A stretch of 64,000 nt of DNA from assembly GCA_026636295.1 (NCBI GenBank), contig CP089450.1, positions 1 to 64,000 of the forward strand, written 5' to 3'. This stretch comes from Medakamo hakoo (lineage: Eukaryota; Chlorophyta; Trebouxiophyceae; Coccomyxaceae). The translations under genes were made by a program, and so were the position numbers. The first letter of the stretch is position 1, and each line of letters starts with the position of its first letter. Shown here piece after piece: positions 35,473-44,830 of this stretch. The notes under the pieces were generated by a model. That model was not told where the DNA came from. It did no database searches and saw only the letters and a list, made by a program, of their open reading frames with translations.

Positions 35473-36636
35473 TCAAACCCCTCCCTTTCCAAGTCCACAT
35501 GCGTCCCCGCTGCCTAAGGCCCTGGCCAGCTTGCCAGTCGACGACCATTCCGTGGGGTTGGCCAGAGCGTGATCCCACTCGTCGCGTGTCACGTACGCGG
35601 CCGACGCAAAACACAACCACGGCACGTGCGTGGCGGTGAAAGTGCCAGCCACACGCACGCCGTCATACGCGCCGGGTTTGTACGTGGCTTTGTCGTACAC
35701 TGCAAACGTTGTGTCAATGGACGCGTCGTACACTGGGTCGGGCGGGCCACCCGGCGGAGGCTGCAAGCGCGTGCCCCAAAAGTGGGCTTCTTCCCATTGG
35801 GCAATGGTGGCTCCGCTTCCCGGGTCGTGCACCCCCGTCAAAAATTGGTCTCGTAAGGCGAGGTCCAGGGCAAAGCCTGCTTTGCGACCTGGGAAAGCGC
35901 GCGTCAAGGCAATGAGGTACTCCAGGAAATTTGGGGGCAGGTCGGGGTGCGGGCGCAAGTCGGGGTCAGTCAACACAAAAAAACGGGGGAGGGTGTCTAG
36001 GTTGGATGCATCGAAAAATGATCGAGGACCCGCATTTGTTGAAACACGGCGCACGGTCGTGATTGTTTCCAGTGCAGTCAGTAATTCCAGATGCAGCGGC
36101 AGCGTGCTCGCCATGTCATGGATGGTGATGTTGTGGGTACCGTAACAGCGCAGGAAACGAACCATGGCGTGCACGTGCGTCGGGTTGTTGTGAGACAGGA
36201 CGTAGGCAGGGACGGTTGTCCAGTACAGGTCCGCTGACGAACTTTCCGCCGTTGCATTCTGGATTGGTACAGGCACAGGCGCCCGCTTTAAGCCTGGGTG
36301 CAAAGTATGACAGAGCGCACGCCGGACAGGGGCAGGGCCCGTCAGCCATAAATGCAAGTCAGGAAAGGCGGTTGCCAAGCGATCGTCTGGAGGGACAGTT
36401 GCCCACGTAGCGCGTGCAGGTTGCCGGGATCCTCGCTTACCCAACCCAAAAGCACTGCCGCTCCACGGTCTTGCCGTGGGTGGTGCTGTCAATGTTGGAG
36501 GCCTAGGTGACCACACAAAGGCGGCAACAGTCACCAAGAACAAGCAGACCGAGCCAGACAGCGCCCAGTTGGAGGCCAAAGACAATAAATATGAGCTTAA
36601 AGACGCATGGTAGTAGGTACGCGTCCGGGCTCCCAT
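35473..36636 (-). CDS. Putative GT-A glycosyltransferase, type II
   Basis: 387 aa from ATG 36636, chosen because it precedes an anchor (WALSGSVCLFLVTVAAFVW); the open frame continues upstream through low-quality sequence. The catalytic region has VPAYVLSHNNPTHVHAMVRF, NITIHDMASTLPLHLELL, LPRFFVLTDPDLRPHPDLPP, and KAGFALDLALRD. The DPDL-x-x-x-x-x-LPPNFLE segment is the putative metal/donor site and recurs in uncharacterised bacterial and algal transferases. Convergent with the gene ending at 35443, 29 bp apart. Confidence 0.6.
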   Translation of the reverse strand: MGARTRTYYHASLSSYLLSLASNWALSGSVCLFLVTVAAFVWSPRPPTLTAPPTARPWSGSAFGLGKRGSRQPARATWATVPPDDRLATAFPDLHLWLTGPAPVRRALCHTLHPGLKRAPVPVPIQNATAESSSADLYWTTVPAYVLSHNNPTHVHAMVRFLRCYGTHNITIHDMASTLPLHLELLTALETITTVRRVSTNAGPRSFFDASNLDTLPRFFVLTDPDLRPHPDLPPNFLEYLIALTRAFPGRKAGFALDLALRDQFLTGVHDPGSGATIAQWEEAHFWGTRLQPPPGGPPDPVYDASIDTTFAVYDKATYKPGAYDGVRVAGTFTATHVPWLCFASAAYVTRDEWDHALANPTEWSSTGKLARALGSGDACGLGKGGV

Positions 36637-36939
36637 GCAGCGAAATAGATGGTGTACGCCTCTGCTCTTTTGTACCCAGTGCTTATATTTGAGTATGTGC
36701 ATCGAAAAGTGTACACAAACAAAAAATATTGGCCTGTAAACTTCGTGATTCGTTTGCCGTTTCAACAGCCAACGTCGATCGCGCGCGACAGTCCACATCC
36801 TCTTTCGTCGCCTGTGAACATTGTGGAAGCATTGTGCAAGCGCTGACCGGGAGACGCTGCTGCTCCTTTTGGGGGGGGGGGGGGCGCCGCAGGCCTCTGC
36901 CGTGCCACCTGAAAGGCCAAACGGTTTTTTCAACACGCT
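36637..36939. other. Intergenic region with poly-G run
   Basis: 303 bp between two same-strand genes. GCTTATATTTGAG at about 36680 is a TATA-like element 40-50 bp upstream of the gene starting at 36636. Fourteen consecutive G lie at 36871-36884, just 3' of the gene ending at 36940. Confidence 0.5.
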
Positions 36940-37866
36940 CTACCCGCTGCCCTCTGTCAAATGAAAGGTTGTCACTTGAGGGACAAACACAGACCGCATG
37001 CCATGTTCATGCATGTAGTGCGCCATGCGGTCCCACATGTCGGCGTCTGTTGCTATGGACGCCCGATCGCAGGAGCGATACCGCCAACCAAAAAAGTCAC
37101 TCAGCCTCCAAGACGCTGAATTGTGAATGAGGTTGCATCCCCGTGGAGGCAAGTTGTCGTAGCCTAGGCCGCCGTCGTAAGCAGGGAAAGCCACGTCTTT
37201 AAAAATCGATTGCGTGTACACGAACGACGCCAAAGGAAACCTTGCGTATGCGTCCGCCAACACCGCCAGGTGGTGTGGCGCCCATGAATCGTCATCGTCG
37301 AGGTGTGCTAAGATGACGCCTTTGGTGTTGCCCCTGACGGGATTGAAGCTCATTTCCACGCGTTCCAGGCCATAGTTTAAAGCTTCGGCGCCGGCACATC
37401 GCCACACATTTGGCTCGTCAGGCCACCGGCCTCTTTCCCCAGGCATGTTCAAATTGGACCACTGCAGCTTGCTATGTGGCACCCTGCTCAGAATTGGGTA
37501 CAGGCGGGACACTTTTTCAGGGGGGTAATTGTCGCCGGATACATACAGGGTCCAATTGGTGTATGTCTGGTTCAAAACAGACGACACGGCATGGTCCAAA
37601 TTTTGTGACGTGCGGCCACCTGCGCGGTCATGCGTCGCCAGCATAACTATAAAGTGCAGGGCGCCCCCCTCAGCGGCGGGCGCCGCGACTTGCGCTTGCG
37701 GAAGGAACAAATTAGAAATGATTGGTGTGGTCGATGGTGCCTTTCTTTTCAGCTTCCAGCCAACGCGGGCTGAGGGAGCGTGACGCCTACTACCCAGCGC
37801 CAACGCAAGGCAAATGACAGCGGCGAACACGGCTGCCAAACGTGCGCGTCTTCGAACGAGGTTCAT
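36940..37866 (-). CDS. GT2 glycosyltransferase (paralogue A)
   Basis: 308 aa, ATG at 37866. Arg-rich N-terminus then an anchor (LAAVFAAVICLALALG). GT2 core: IVMLATHDRAGGRTSQNLDH, AVSSVLNQTYTNWTLYVSGD, then GVILAHLDDDDSWAPHHLAV with the DDDD metal site, and a late NSASWRLSDFFGWRYRSCD acceptor-side block. It is clearly homologous along its whole length to the protein at 50478-51449, with shared blocks VWRCAGAEALN and GLERVEMS. A TATA-like GTTTAAATA (37895-37903) lies 29 bp upstream. Confidence 0.85.
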   Translation of the reverse strand: MNLVRRRARLAAVFAAVICLALALGSRRHAPSARVGWKLKRKAPSTTPIISNLFLPQAQVAAPAAEGGALHFIVMLATHDRAGGRTSQNLDHAVSSVLNQTYTNWTLYVSGDNYPPEKVSRLYPILSRVPHSKLQWSNLNMPGERGRWPDEPNVWRCAGAEALNYGLERVEMSFNPVRGNTKGVILAHLDDDDSWAPHHLAVLADAYARFPLASFVYTQSIFKDVAFPAYDGGLGYDNLPPRGCNLIHNSASWRLSDFFGWRYRSCDRASIATDADMWDRMAHYMHEHGMRSVFVPQVTTFHLTEGSG

Positions 37867-37894
37867 ACAGAACCTTTTTCAGTCCTAGACAAGC

Positions 37895-37903
37895 GTTTAA
37901 ATA
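37895..37903 (-). promoter_or_regulatory. TATA-like element
   Basis: GTTTAAATA lies 29 bp upstream of the minus-strand ATG at 37866, a short distance for a eukaryotic TATA box unless the 5' UTR is minimal. Its core TTTAAATA also precedes the gene at 16888. Confidence 0.4.
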
Positions 37904-38023
37904 CAAGAGTGCGCCTGTTGGGCACTCGTCTGACGCGGTCCTCACACCCTTTTTTGCTGCTCGTTTTTGTTGCTGAAAAAGTCATACACGCATTACGGTG
38001 ACACGGCCCTCTCATTCCCTTTC

Positions 38024-39256
38024 ATGGCGTCCCCAAACAGTCAAAACAAAGCCCTTGGCGCCCATGTCAGCAAAAAACGCGGCGTTGGCGATTTGTGCTT
38101 GACCAAAGCACAACCAGGACCCTCAACGGAAACAACACGTATCAGCGCCCATCGTGCCGTTCGTGTTCGTTGGTGCCCGCACAAACCCTTCAACTTTGCC
38201 CGCTTTGCCGAGTACTTGTCCGCAAGCCTTGCTTCGGGGCACGTCACAAATGGTGGACCCCTGCAAGAGATCCTGGCCGCCAAATTGGCCGCAGTGACGG
38301 GTTCGCGCCGCCCCATCGTTCCTGCCGCCAGTGGAACGGCTGCATTGCACGCGCTGGCGGCTGCATGGGCCTTGCGTAAAGGACGCCCTCTGCGCTGGGC
38401 GACGCAGGCCTTTACGTTCCCCACGTCCTTTCAAGGGCCCATGTCCAACGCTTTCGTGTTGGATCTGGACCCGGTGCACTGGGGGCCTTGCCTGAAAGGT
38501 TTAAATGAACGTCGGGAAGACATTGACGGCATTGTCGTCACCAACGTGTTTGGTCACCAGGCCGATGTGCACGCATACGAGGCCTGGTGTGCTGACAATG
38601 ACAAGCTCCTTATTTTTGACAATGCTGCCACTCCGCGGGGCCGCCTGCCCGACGGGAGGTCCGTGCACGATGCCGGTGACGGCGCCATCATCAGCTTGCA
38701 CGAAACCAAACAAATTGGACGGGGCGAAGGCGGGGCAGTTGCCGCGCCACCAGAGCTTAAAAGTTACGTCCTGCGTGCCCTCAACTTTGGGTTTGACATC
38801 CCGTCCGGCTGCCGCGTTGGTGACCGTTTGGCTTCCAATTACCGCATGTCAGACATTGCCGCGGCGGCCACGCTAGACCACTTGGACACTGTGATGCTCA
38901 ACGGGTGGGCGGCACAGCTGAACGGCCTTGCCGCCCATGCGGAGCAGTGTTTGCTGAGAGCGGGGTTGAGCACGCACCGCCCTCGCCCAGATGGCACAAT
39001 GCCGGCATGCGTGTTTGTCAAATTGCCGCCATCATCAGCTGTCAAGGGGAGCCACGCCTGTGAGGCGCTGTGTGCCCTGACAGCCGGCGCTGTGGAGGCC
39101 AAGCAGTACTACCGGCCACTGGTCGATCGCCGGGATGCTCCCGTGGCATGGGACGTTTATGACACATGCGTCTGCCTGCCGTTGCATGTGGACATGTCTG
39201 AAGCCGATGTGGACTATGCATGTGCGGCTCTGGCTGCAGTAGTTCAAAGCAAGTGA
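38024..39256 (+). CDS. DegT/DnrJ/EryC1/StrS-type PLP-dependent sugar aminotransferase
   Basis: 410 aa from ATG 38024 (MASPNSQN); the frame is open from 37967 without an ATG. No membrane anchor, so a cytosolic enzyme. Motifs: ASGHVTNGGPLQEILAAKL, ASGTAALHALAAAW, TQAFTFPTSF, VVTNVFGHQADV, LLIFDNAATPRG (Asp of the PLP ring contact), and SLHETKQIGRGEGGAV where the Lys after ET is the PLP-binding residue. RLASNYRMSDIAAA is the conserved late block. These enzymes aminate nucleotide-linked 4-keto or 3-keto hexoses, as in viosamine, bacillosamine or Fuc3N pathways. Partner: the N-acetyltransferase-like gene converging from 40059. No 4,6-dehydratase was found in the window. Confidence 0.92.
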   Translation: MASPNSQNKALGAHVSKKRGVGDLCLTKAQPGPSTETTRISAHRAVRVRWCPHKPFNFARFAEYLSASLASGHVTNGGPLQEILAAKLAAVTGSRRPIVPAASGTAALHALAAAWALRKGRPLRWATQAFTFPTSFQGPMSNAFVLDLDPVHWGPCLKGLNERREDIDGIVVTNVFGHQADVHAYEAWCADNDKLLIFDNAATPRGRLPDGRSVHDAGDGAIISLHETKQIGRGEGGAVAAPPELKSYVLRALNFGFDIPSGCRVGDRLASNYRMSDIAAAATLDHLDTVMLNGWAAQLNGLAAHAEQCLLRAGLSTHRPRPDGTMPACVFVKLPPSSAVKGSHACEALCALTAGAVEAKQYYRPLVDRRDAPVAWDVYDTCVCLPLHVDMSEADVDYACAALAAVVQSK

Positions 39257-39435
39257 ACGCGTGAACAGGCGTTGTGGTGTGAAGCTTTTTACACGCTCCT
39301 CGCGGAGGATCTGCACTTCATGCCATGACCGGCGTGGTCCGCCAGCTCATCGTGGGTTTTTTTGCCTAAGCTCGTCCCTCCTAGTACGTTTTGAGGGCCG
39401 CTACGAGTGAGTGTTCTTGCAAGCAAAAGCGACAG

Positions 39436-40059
39436 TCACCGGCAGGCATGAATTGGGCGCGCCGGCACGCCGACCACGGTTGTGCCCGCCTCAACAAGTC
39501 GCACAACAACTGCGCCTGCGCCCACGGTTGCGCTTGCACCAATGCTCAACCCCGGCGTCACCACAGCGCCTGCGCCCATGAATGCTTGGTCGCCGATCTC
39601 CACCGACCCGCACAGCACCGCTCCCGGAGCGATATGCGCGCACGCCCCAATGGTGCAATCGTGTTCGACCACCGCGCGCGTGTTGATGATGGCGCACGGA
39701 CCGACGGTGGCGTGTGCTTGCAGGACGGCACCCGCGCCCACATAAGCACCTGCCAGCACCTCAGCTGTGCTAGAAACGATGGCAGTCGGGTCGATGACGG
39801 TGGCAAACGCGGCACCTCCAAACCGATGCCACCAGCGCGCACGCACTTCGCAGGAGCCCACCGCCGCGTGAATGCGCACACCGCCCGCAACCGCTGTCTC
39901 TATGAACGCTGCACCATCCGCGTCCGGATCGCCCGCAATGATTCCATCCCCTCTGACCGCTGCGTGGCCAATGACTGTCCAACCCGCGCGCTGTGCGCTC
40001 TCGGCGACAACAGACGCATGACCGCCCGCACCAAGGATGAGGAGTTGGTTTGCGTGCAT
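39436..40059 (-). CDS. PglD/NeuD-like nucleotide-sugar N-acyltransferase (left-handed beta-helix)
   Basis: 207 aa from ATG 40059 (MHANQLLILGAGGHASVV); the frame extends upstream in sequence without homology. The N-terminal LLILGAGGHASVVAE is the Rossmann-like GxGGH start of PglD/NeuD. The C-terminal half is hexapeptide repeats: AEVLAGAYVGAGAVLQAHA, VGPCAIINTRAVVEHDC with the catalytic His after E, GACAHIAPGAVLCG, and a final VVGVPARPI. In the bacillosamine and viosamine routes this enzyme acetylates the amine installed by a DegT-type aminotransferase, which is exactly the convergent neighbour. Bacterial in style, in a eukaryotic chromosome end; transfer is plausible. Confidence 0.9.
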   Translation of the reverse strand: MHANQLLILGAGGHASVVAESAQRAGWTVIGHAAVRGDGIIAGDPDADGAAFIETAVAGGVRIHAAVGSCEVRARWWHRFGGAAFATVIDPTAIVSSTAEVLAGAYVGAGAVLQAHATVGPCAIINTRAVVEHDCTIGACAHIAPGAVLCGSVEIGDQAFMGAGAVVTPGLSIGASATVGAGAVVVRLVEAGTTVVGVPARPIHACR

Positions 40060-40086
40060 TTTGTTGACTTTGAGTCTCGCTGCAAC

Positions 40087-41268
40087 ATGAGTGTTAAGTC
40101 GGATGTTTTTACAGCATATCTGCACTTTTCATCAGCATTCCGTCAAATCGCATTTACTGGTGCTCTAAGGATGTGCGCTGTGTCAAAAACAACGTCAAAG
40201 TGCGTCACTCTGCTGGTTAGCACGGCAGTCCTAGCATTTCTCGCTCTCAAGGCAGCTTTTAGTCGCCAACTTTTGGTCCTTCAATTAGCACTTGCAAACC
40301 TCCCGCCCCACGGGCACAACAATAAGTCAGTTGGGTCAGTGAGGCTGTCTCAGGCAGGGTTTGACTACGACATTGAACCGTCAAAAGGCTTTTTACAGAC
40401 ACAATTCGCGTCAGGCCAGGCAGTGGCCATGGTCGAAGTCTACGTCATGGCCCGGAACGAGGAAGTCCTGCTGCCACACACCGTGAAACACTACAGGGAC
40501 CGATTTCCGGGCTGTCGCATCACCGTGTACGACAACAATAGCACGGATAAGACAGCGGACGTGGTTGCGGCCTTGGGTTGCACTGTGCGGCGGCGTGAGC
40601 CTACAGATGATGCACTTGACGATGTGCATCTTTTTGCAAAATGGAAGACCGAGTCCTGGAAGCAGGACTATGTTGCAGGCAGAGACCCGCCGTGGGTGAT
40701 CGTGGTCGATGCAGACGAATGGCTGGATATCTGGGAAGCTGACCTCCTGGCGGAGGATGCTTCACGCAGCGTCATCATCACCACCCAGGGCTTTGCTGCC
40801 GTCGGCACCAGCCAGAGGCAGGACGTGGCCGACGTTGATTTGCATGCCATCCGGCGGGGAATGGCAGCCACGACCGCCGTCAACCCGGCCGGCGCCAAAC
40901 AAGGAGACGACCCGCATTTCAACTGGTACTCTAAAAGCGTGTGCTTCAAACGGGGCCCCGGCGGGCTGACTGCCATGCAATATGACCTAGGTGCACACAC
41001 GGCCACACCCGTTCCTGGCGACGCCAAGCGAAGCAGAAACTGTTACGTGCTCAAGCACATGGATGCATTAGGAGAAGCATTTTTGATTGATAAGCACCAG
41101 CGGCGATACGACCAGGCTGCCCCAGCCCGCAAGCAAGGCCTTGCGCTGCATTACACAAATGACGCCCAGGTGGTGGCGGCGAGGTACCGCCACATGCTAA
41201 ACGCCTCTACGCTATGGAGTGAGCGGGGCGGGCAGGGACATGCCCGGCTCGTGTGTTCCGGCGCGTAG
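40087..41268 (+). CDS. GT2/GT92-like glycosyltransferase
   Basis: 393 aa from ATG 40087; ATG 40171 (MCAVSKTTSK) is an alternative just before the anchor VTLLVSTAVLAFLALKAAF. The same frame is open back to 39391, but that part runs opposite the acetyltransferase gene and is a shadow. Core: AMVEVYVMARNEEVLLPHTV, HYRDRFPGCRITVYDNNSTD and WVIVVDADEWLDIWEAD with the D-A-D metal site, then NWYSKSVCFKRGPG and YVLKHMDALGEAF near the C-terminus. Divergent from the acetyltransferase, with as little as 27 bp between starts. Confidence 0.8.
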   Translation: MSVKSDVFTAYLHFSSAFRQIAFTGALRMCAVSKTTSKCVTLLVSTAVLAFLALKAAFSRQLLVLQLALANLPPHGHNNKSVGSVRLSQAGFDYDIEPSKGFLQTQFASGQAVAMVEVYVMARNEEVLLPHTVKHYRDRFPGCRITVYDNNSTDKTADVVAALGCTVRRREPTDDALDDVHLFAKWKTESWKQDYVAGRDPPWVIVVDADEWLDIWEADLLAEDASRSVIITTQGFAAVGTSQRQDVADVDLHAIRRGMAATTAVNPAGAKQGDDPHFNWYSKSVCFKRGPGGLTAMQYDLGAHTATPVPGDAKRSRNCYVLKHMDALGEAFLIDKHQRRYDQAAPARKQGLALHYTNDAQVVAARYRHMLNASTLWSERGGQGHARLVCSGA

Positions 41269-41432
41269 CAACCAGGGGCGGGATGCAATTGTTGCATAAA
41301 AATGGATGACACTTGTTTGTAGACAAATACGCAGCCTCTATTCATTCCGCAGTTCCCTCATTGACTCTGCCTGTATTGTCCTACGCCACGGCTTTTACGC
41401 GCGCGCCTGTCTTGTCTGCCTTTACGGAAGCC

Positions 41433-42577
41433 ATGCGCATCGTGCTTGTCTTTTTCGCGCTTGCTGCGGTGACGGCGGCAGCAGACGTGGTGCGTTTGGA
41501 TGCCGTCAGCGTGTGCCAACGTTTCATTTTCGCCACCGCCATTTTCTTTTTTTGCCAAACAGGTTTGCCTTGACCATGTTGATACGCATGCGCCAGATGT
41601 ACCATCGGCTTACAGTTGTTGTCCTCCTGCAAACACACAGAACAAAACCAAAGACTACAAGAAGATGCTTGACGGTTTGGAGCGGGTAAGAACATATGAG
41701 ATTCATTAAGACCGCAGCCTGCGCACGGTTTGTCAGGCACATCCAAAAGAAACTCACTCACCTTCGCTTTCCAACCCCGTATTTTATTTACAGGAAATTG
41801 ACGAAAAAGCTGAAGCTGCTGTCGATGCTCTCATGGATGCCAAGGTGCGTTTGTTTTATTTAACGAACAGCCAGGCGCGGCGATGCCTGTGTTTCACACG
41901 CGTTTTCTTTTGATACATGGCCAAAATCTACCCTTGACACCACAACCTCACCGTTCATACCGAAACCACAGATCAACAAACTAAAAGCCGCCGTTAACGC
42001 TGTGGACGCCGCCGTGGCTGAAATTGACGAGCACAAAATGAAAAAGTCGCCTGTGCCTCCGTTCGTGGAGTGCACAAGCAACACAGACTGTGGCGGTAAC
42101 ACGCCGATTTGTGAAGGCGGCGTGTGCGTGGCATGCACTGCGAGTGCAGAGTGCGTCAACACCGCCGGGCCGACGTGCTGCCCGGCCAGCGGCGCGTGTG
42201 TCAACTGGGCGACCGACGCTGCCAACTGCGGCAGCTGTGGCACGGTGTGCGGTGCCACGCAGACGTGCAGCTTTGGCGTCTGCGTTGATGCTGGCACGAC
42301 CCTGTGCACCGGCAAAGTGCCTAGCAAGGATCAACAAGGATGCGGCGTGTGCAGCGCCGACGGCGATTGCAAAAGTGCAGATGTGTGTACGACCTACTAC
42401 GGGATGGGCACGCAGACCTGCAACGCCAAGGCGAGCAGTCCGCCTGACCAGGCGGGCTGCTCGGGCGCCGGCGTCAAGTGTTGTCTGCCAACAAAGCCAG
42501 GAGTCGGCAACCAACCCCCGTCTGTGGTGTACGAGCAGGGAACGGGCCTGTGCACGGCCACCACGCCTGCCGGGTGA
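41433..42577 (+). CDS. Secreted Cys-rich protein, four exons
   Basis: Exons 41433-41489 (signal peptide MRIVLVFFALAAVTAAADV), 41563-41685, 41794-41844 and 41972-42577, all phase 0, total 278 aa. Donors are GTGCGT, GTAAGA and GTGCGT; acceptors are AACAG, TACAG and CACAG. Exons 2-4 encode a charged helical stem (EIDEKAEAAVDALMDAK, INKLKAAVNAVDAAV). The long last exon encodes about 24 Cys in patterns such as CGGNTPICEGGVCVAC and DAANCGSCGTVC, a spacing seen in many secreted or wall-associated proteins in bacteria and protists. No catalytic motif. A cell-surface structural or adhesive role is likely. Confidence 0.8.
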
Positions 42578-43063
42578 TATTAAAAGACCGTGTCGTTTCA
42601 AAAGGTCACAATGCAATACTGGTTGCTTTTTCCGCGCCACGAACGAAATTGCCTTTCGTCAAACTAAAAGTAGGTTCCAGACCCACTTTTTACAATGACT
42701 ACAACATATTTTCATGCACATATGCACACAAGTGAGCTCGCCGGCGAGTGTGTGTTCCTGGCGCAGACAATCCGGCTCTGACATTCCTAATACCCCAGAA
42801 TGCAAGCATAGGATCCAAGGCATTGTGCTTGCACATAGTTCTGGGCTGATTCCAACGTATGTGAGAAATGGGTGGGTGTGTTTCTACACGAAACGAAAGT
42901 GTAACAACAGAGTGCACACCACAGCGTACTGGTCATTTTCTACAGCCTGCATAATACACTCCAGATCTTCGTCCGCGTCTCCATAGACAGACACGCGCAC
43001 AGCAAAAAGGATATAGAACTGAAGCACTGGTGCGACGATCCGGTGTAATACCTGACACCGTCC
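42578..43063. other. Intergenic region
   Basis: 486 bp with no credible gene. An AAAGGATATAGAAC element lies about 50 bp upstream of the next ATG. No clear repeats. Confidence 0.4.
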
Positions 43064-44152
43064 ATGGTGTTAGCAGGCATGGGCGCATGGTTCCTGGCCC
43101 TATTGCTGTCCTCGGCCGCGGCAGCAAGGGCGCCCACGCCCAGCAGCGGGACGCCAGCCCGGTTTCATGTGTTACACCGCTTGCGTCCGAAGCATTACGG
43201 TGACAGTATTGCGGTCATCGCAGAAAGTTCTACTGCTGCGCCCGCCGTCCAGCCTGTTCATGCACACGCAGGCAGTGTGCGGGCTACGTCAGGAGACTCC
43301 GACACGGTCACGGCCGCCATCGCCGAGGCAGCCGCCACAGCCGCGTCTGCTGCAGCGTCGGCCGCAGCCTTGGACGCCATTGCCACGGCCACGGCCGCCA
43401 CTCAACTCGCCGCGATTCCGTGGTCACGCTTTCGTGCCGTCACCGTCGTGCACGAGCCGTGTTCGACGCTGACCTACACACTGACAAACTTTGCGGGCAA
43501 CCTCGGCCCGGACTGGCGAATGCTGGTAATTTACTCGCCCAGGGCAAAAGACGCGGTCCTCGACAATAAAGCAGTCCGGTACCTGTCTCGTTCCGGCGCG
43601 CTACACACCCTCCCTCTATCCGCTCTCACCATCCCGGACCTGGACGAGCTGACCACCGTGTCGAAATACTCGCTCCTCCTGGCCCGCCCCGAATTCTGGC
43701 AAGCCGTCCACGCCGAGAAAGCTCTCGTCTTCCAAGTCGACAGCGTCCTATGTTCCGCGTCACCATGGACCGTGGACGATTTCTTGGCCTACGACTATAT
43801 CGGCGCGCCCTGGGTGCACGCCGACCACATTGTGGGCAATGGCGGTTTGTCCCTGCGGTCAGTTGACAAGATGTTGTACATTACTCGGCACTTTCACCGC
43901 AACCCGCACCCGGAGGACGTCTACTTTGTAGAGGGACTGGCAGCCATGGCGAGTGACAATATCACCGCCGTCATACGGGCGCCCACGGCGGTGGCCCAAA
44001 AGTTTGCCTTCGAGATGGATGCACCGCCCGACGATGTGCCCTTTGGCGTGCACCGCAGTGTTGTTGTGCCTGCAGACACAAGAGCGATTGTCATCGCTGG
44101 ATGTCCTGAAGCGGCGGTGGGCGTGTGGACGGCATGCGGACGTGGCGGATGA
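43064..44152 (+). CDS. DUF5672 protein, putative glycosyltransferase
   Basis: 362 aa. The N-terminus (AWFLALLLSSAAAARA) is a signal peptide or anchor, followed by an Ala/Thr-rich stem (residues about 80-115). The domain shows DUF5672 landmarks: YSLLLARPEFWQAVHAEKAL then VFQVDSVLCSASPWTVDDFL, AYDYIGAPWVHADHIVGNGG, LSLRSVDKM, HPEDVYFVEGLA, and KFAFEMD followed by VPFGVH. DUF5672 is common in algae, fungi and some large viruses, and its GT-A-like features (the QxDS strand and GGxSLR) suggest a transferase. Function is not established. Confidence 0.85.
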   Translation: MVLAGMGAWFLALLLSSAAAARAPTPSSGTPARFHVLHRLRPKHYGDSIAVIAESSTAAPAVQPVHAHAGSVRATSGDSDTVTAAIAEAAATAASAAASAAALDAIATATAATQLAAIPWSRFRAVTVVHEPCSTLTYTLTNFAGNLGPDWRMLVIYSPRAKDAVLDNKAVRYLSRSGALHTLPLSALTIPDLDELTTVSKYSLLLARPEFWQAVHAEKALVFQVDSVLCSASPWTVDDFLAYDYIGAPWVHADHIVGNGGLSLRSVDKMLYITRHFHRNPHPEDVYFVEGLAAMASDNITAVIRAPTAVAQKFAFEMDAPPDDVPFGVHRSVVVPADTRAIVIAGCPEAAVGVWTACGRGG

Positions 44153-44269
44153 CACACTTGCAAGCCCTTCGAGACCCTGGATGCGTGTTTTTACCCACAT
44201 GAAAGGGGCATCCAGGCTACGTTTTGTGCGCCATGTGCATTCCGGCATTGATGTGTCCGCCGGGAGCTA

Positions 44270-44830
44270 TTCGCACCGGCGGACGCATAGGCCACCGCTT
44301 GGCCTCCAACTATCGCGTACCCCTTCGACTTCTACACAGGCCTTCTACCCACGCCTCCTCTTTCTACCGCTGCCGCGCTAGACCAAGTGGACACTGTGAT
44401 GCTCAACGGGTGGGCGGCACGGCTGAACGTCCTTGCCTCCCACGAGGAGTGGTGCTTGAAGAGGGCGGGGTTGAGCATGCACCGCCCTCGCCCAGATGGC
44501 ACAATGCCGGCATGCTTGTTTGTCAAATTGCCGCCATCGAGGGGAGAGTCAAGAGGAGCCAGGCCTGTGAGGCGTTGTGTGCCGTGGCAGCAGGCGCATA
44601 AACCCCCAAGTGTGCAATCATGCTCGACCACCGCACGCGTGTTTACGATTGCGCACGGGCCAACGCTGACGTTTGCTTGCAGAAATCCACCCGCGCCCAC
44701 AAAGGCGCCGGCCGACACATCAGTCGTCTTTGAAAGGATTGCAGTCAGGTCGATGACGGTAGCAAACGCGGCATTTCCAAACTGACCCCACTAGTGGCAC
44801 CCGCGACCAAAAAGGCACCATCCGACGCAA
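44270..44830. pseudogene. Collapsed relic of the aminotransferase/acetyltransferase pair
   Basis: On the plus strand 44285-44600 matches the end of the aminotransferase at 38024: RIGHRLASNYR, then MDTVMLNGWAA and HRPRPDGTMPAC. From about 44600 to 44830 the sequence matches the acetyltransferase in antisense: GAFVGAGGFLQAN and VGPCAIVNTRAVVEHDC on the minus strand. About 555 bp present in the intact pair (roughly 39090-39647), covering both 3' ends, are missing, so the two genes are fused tail to tail. The aminotransferase part also carries an insertion after RLASNYR and frame changes. Not functional. Confidence 0.85.

Noticed and set aside
39391-40086. N-terminal extension of the GT2 frame at 40087
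   Set aside because: Open only because it lies opposite the acetyltransferase gene; Cys/His/Arg-rich composition without features, while the true N-terminus is the membrane anchor downstream.
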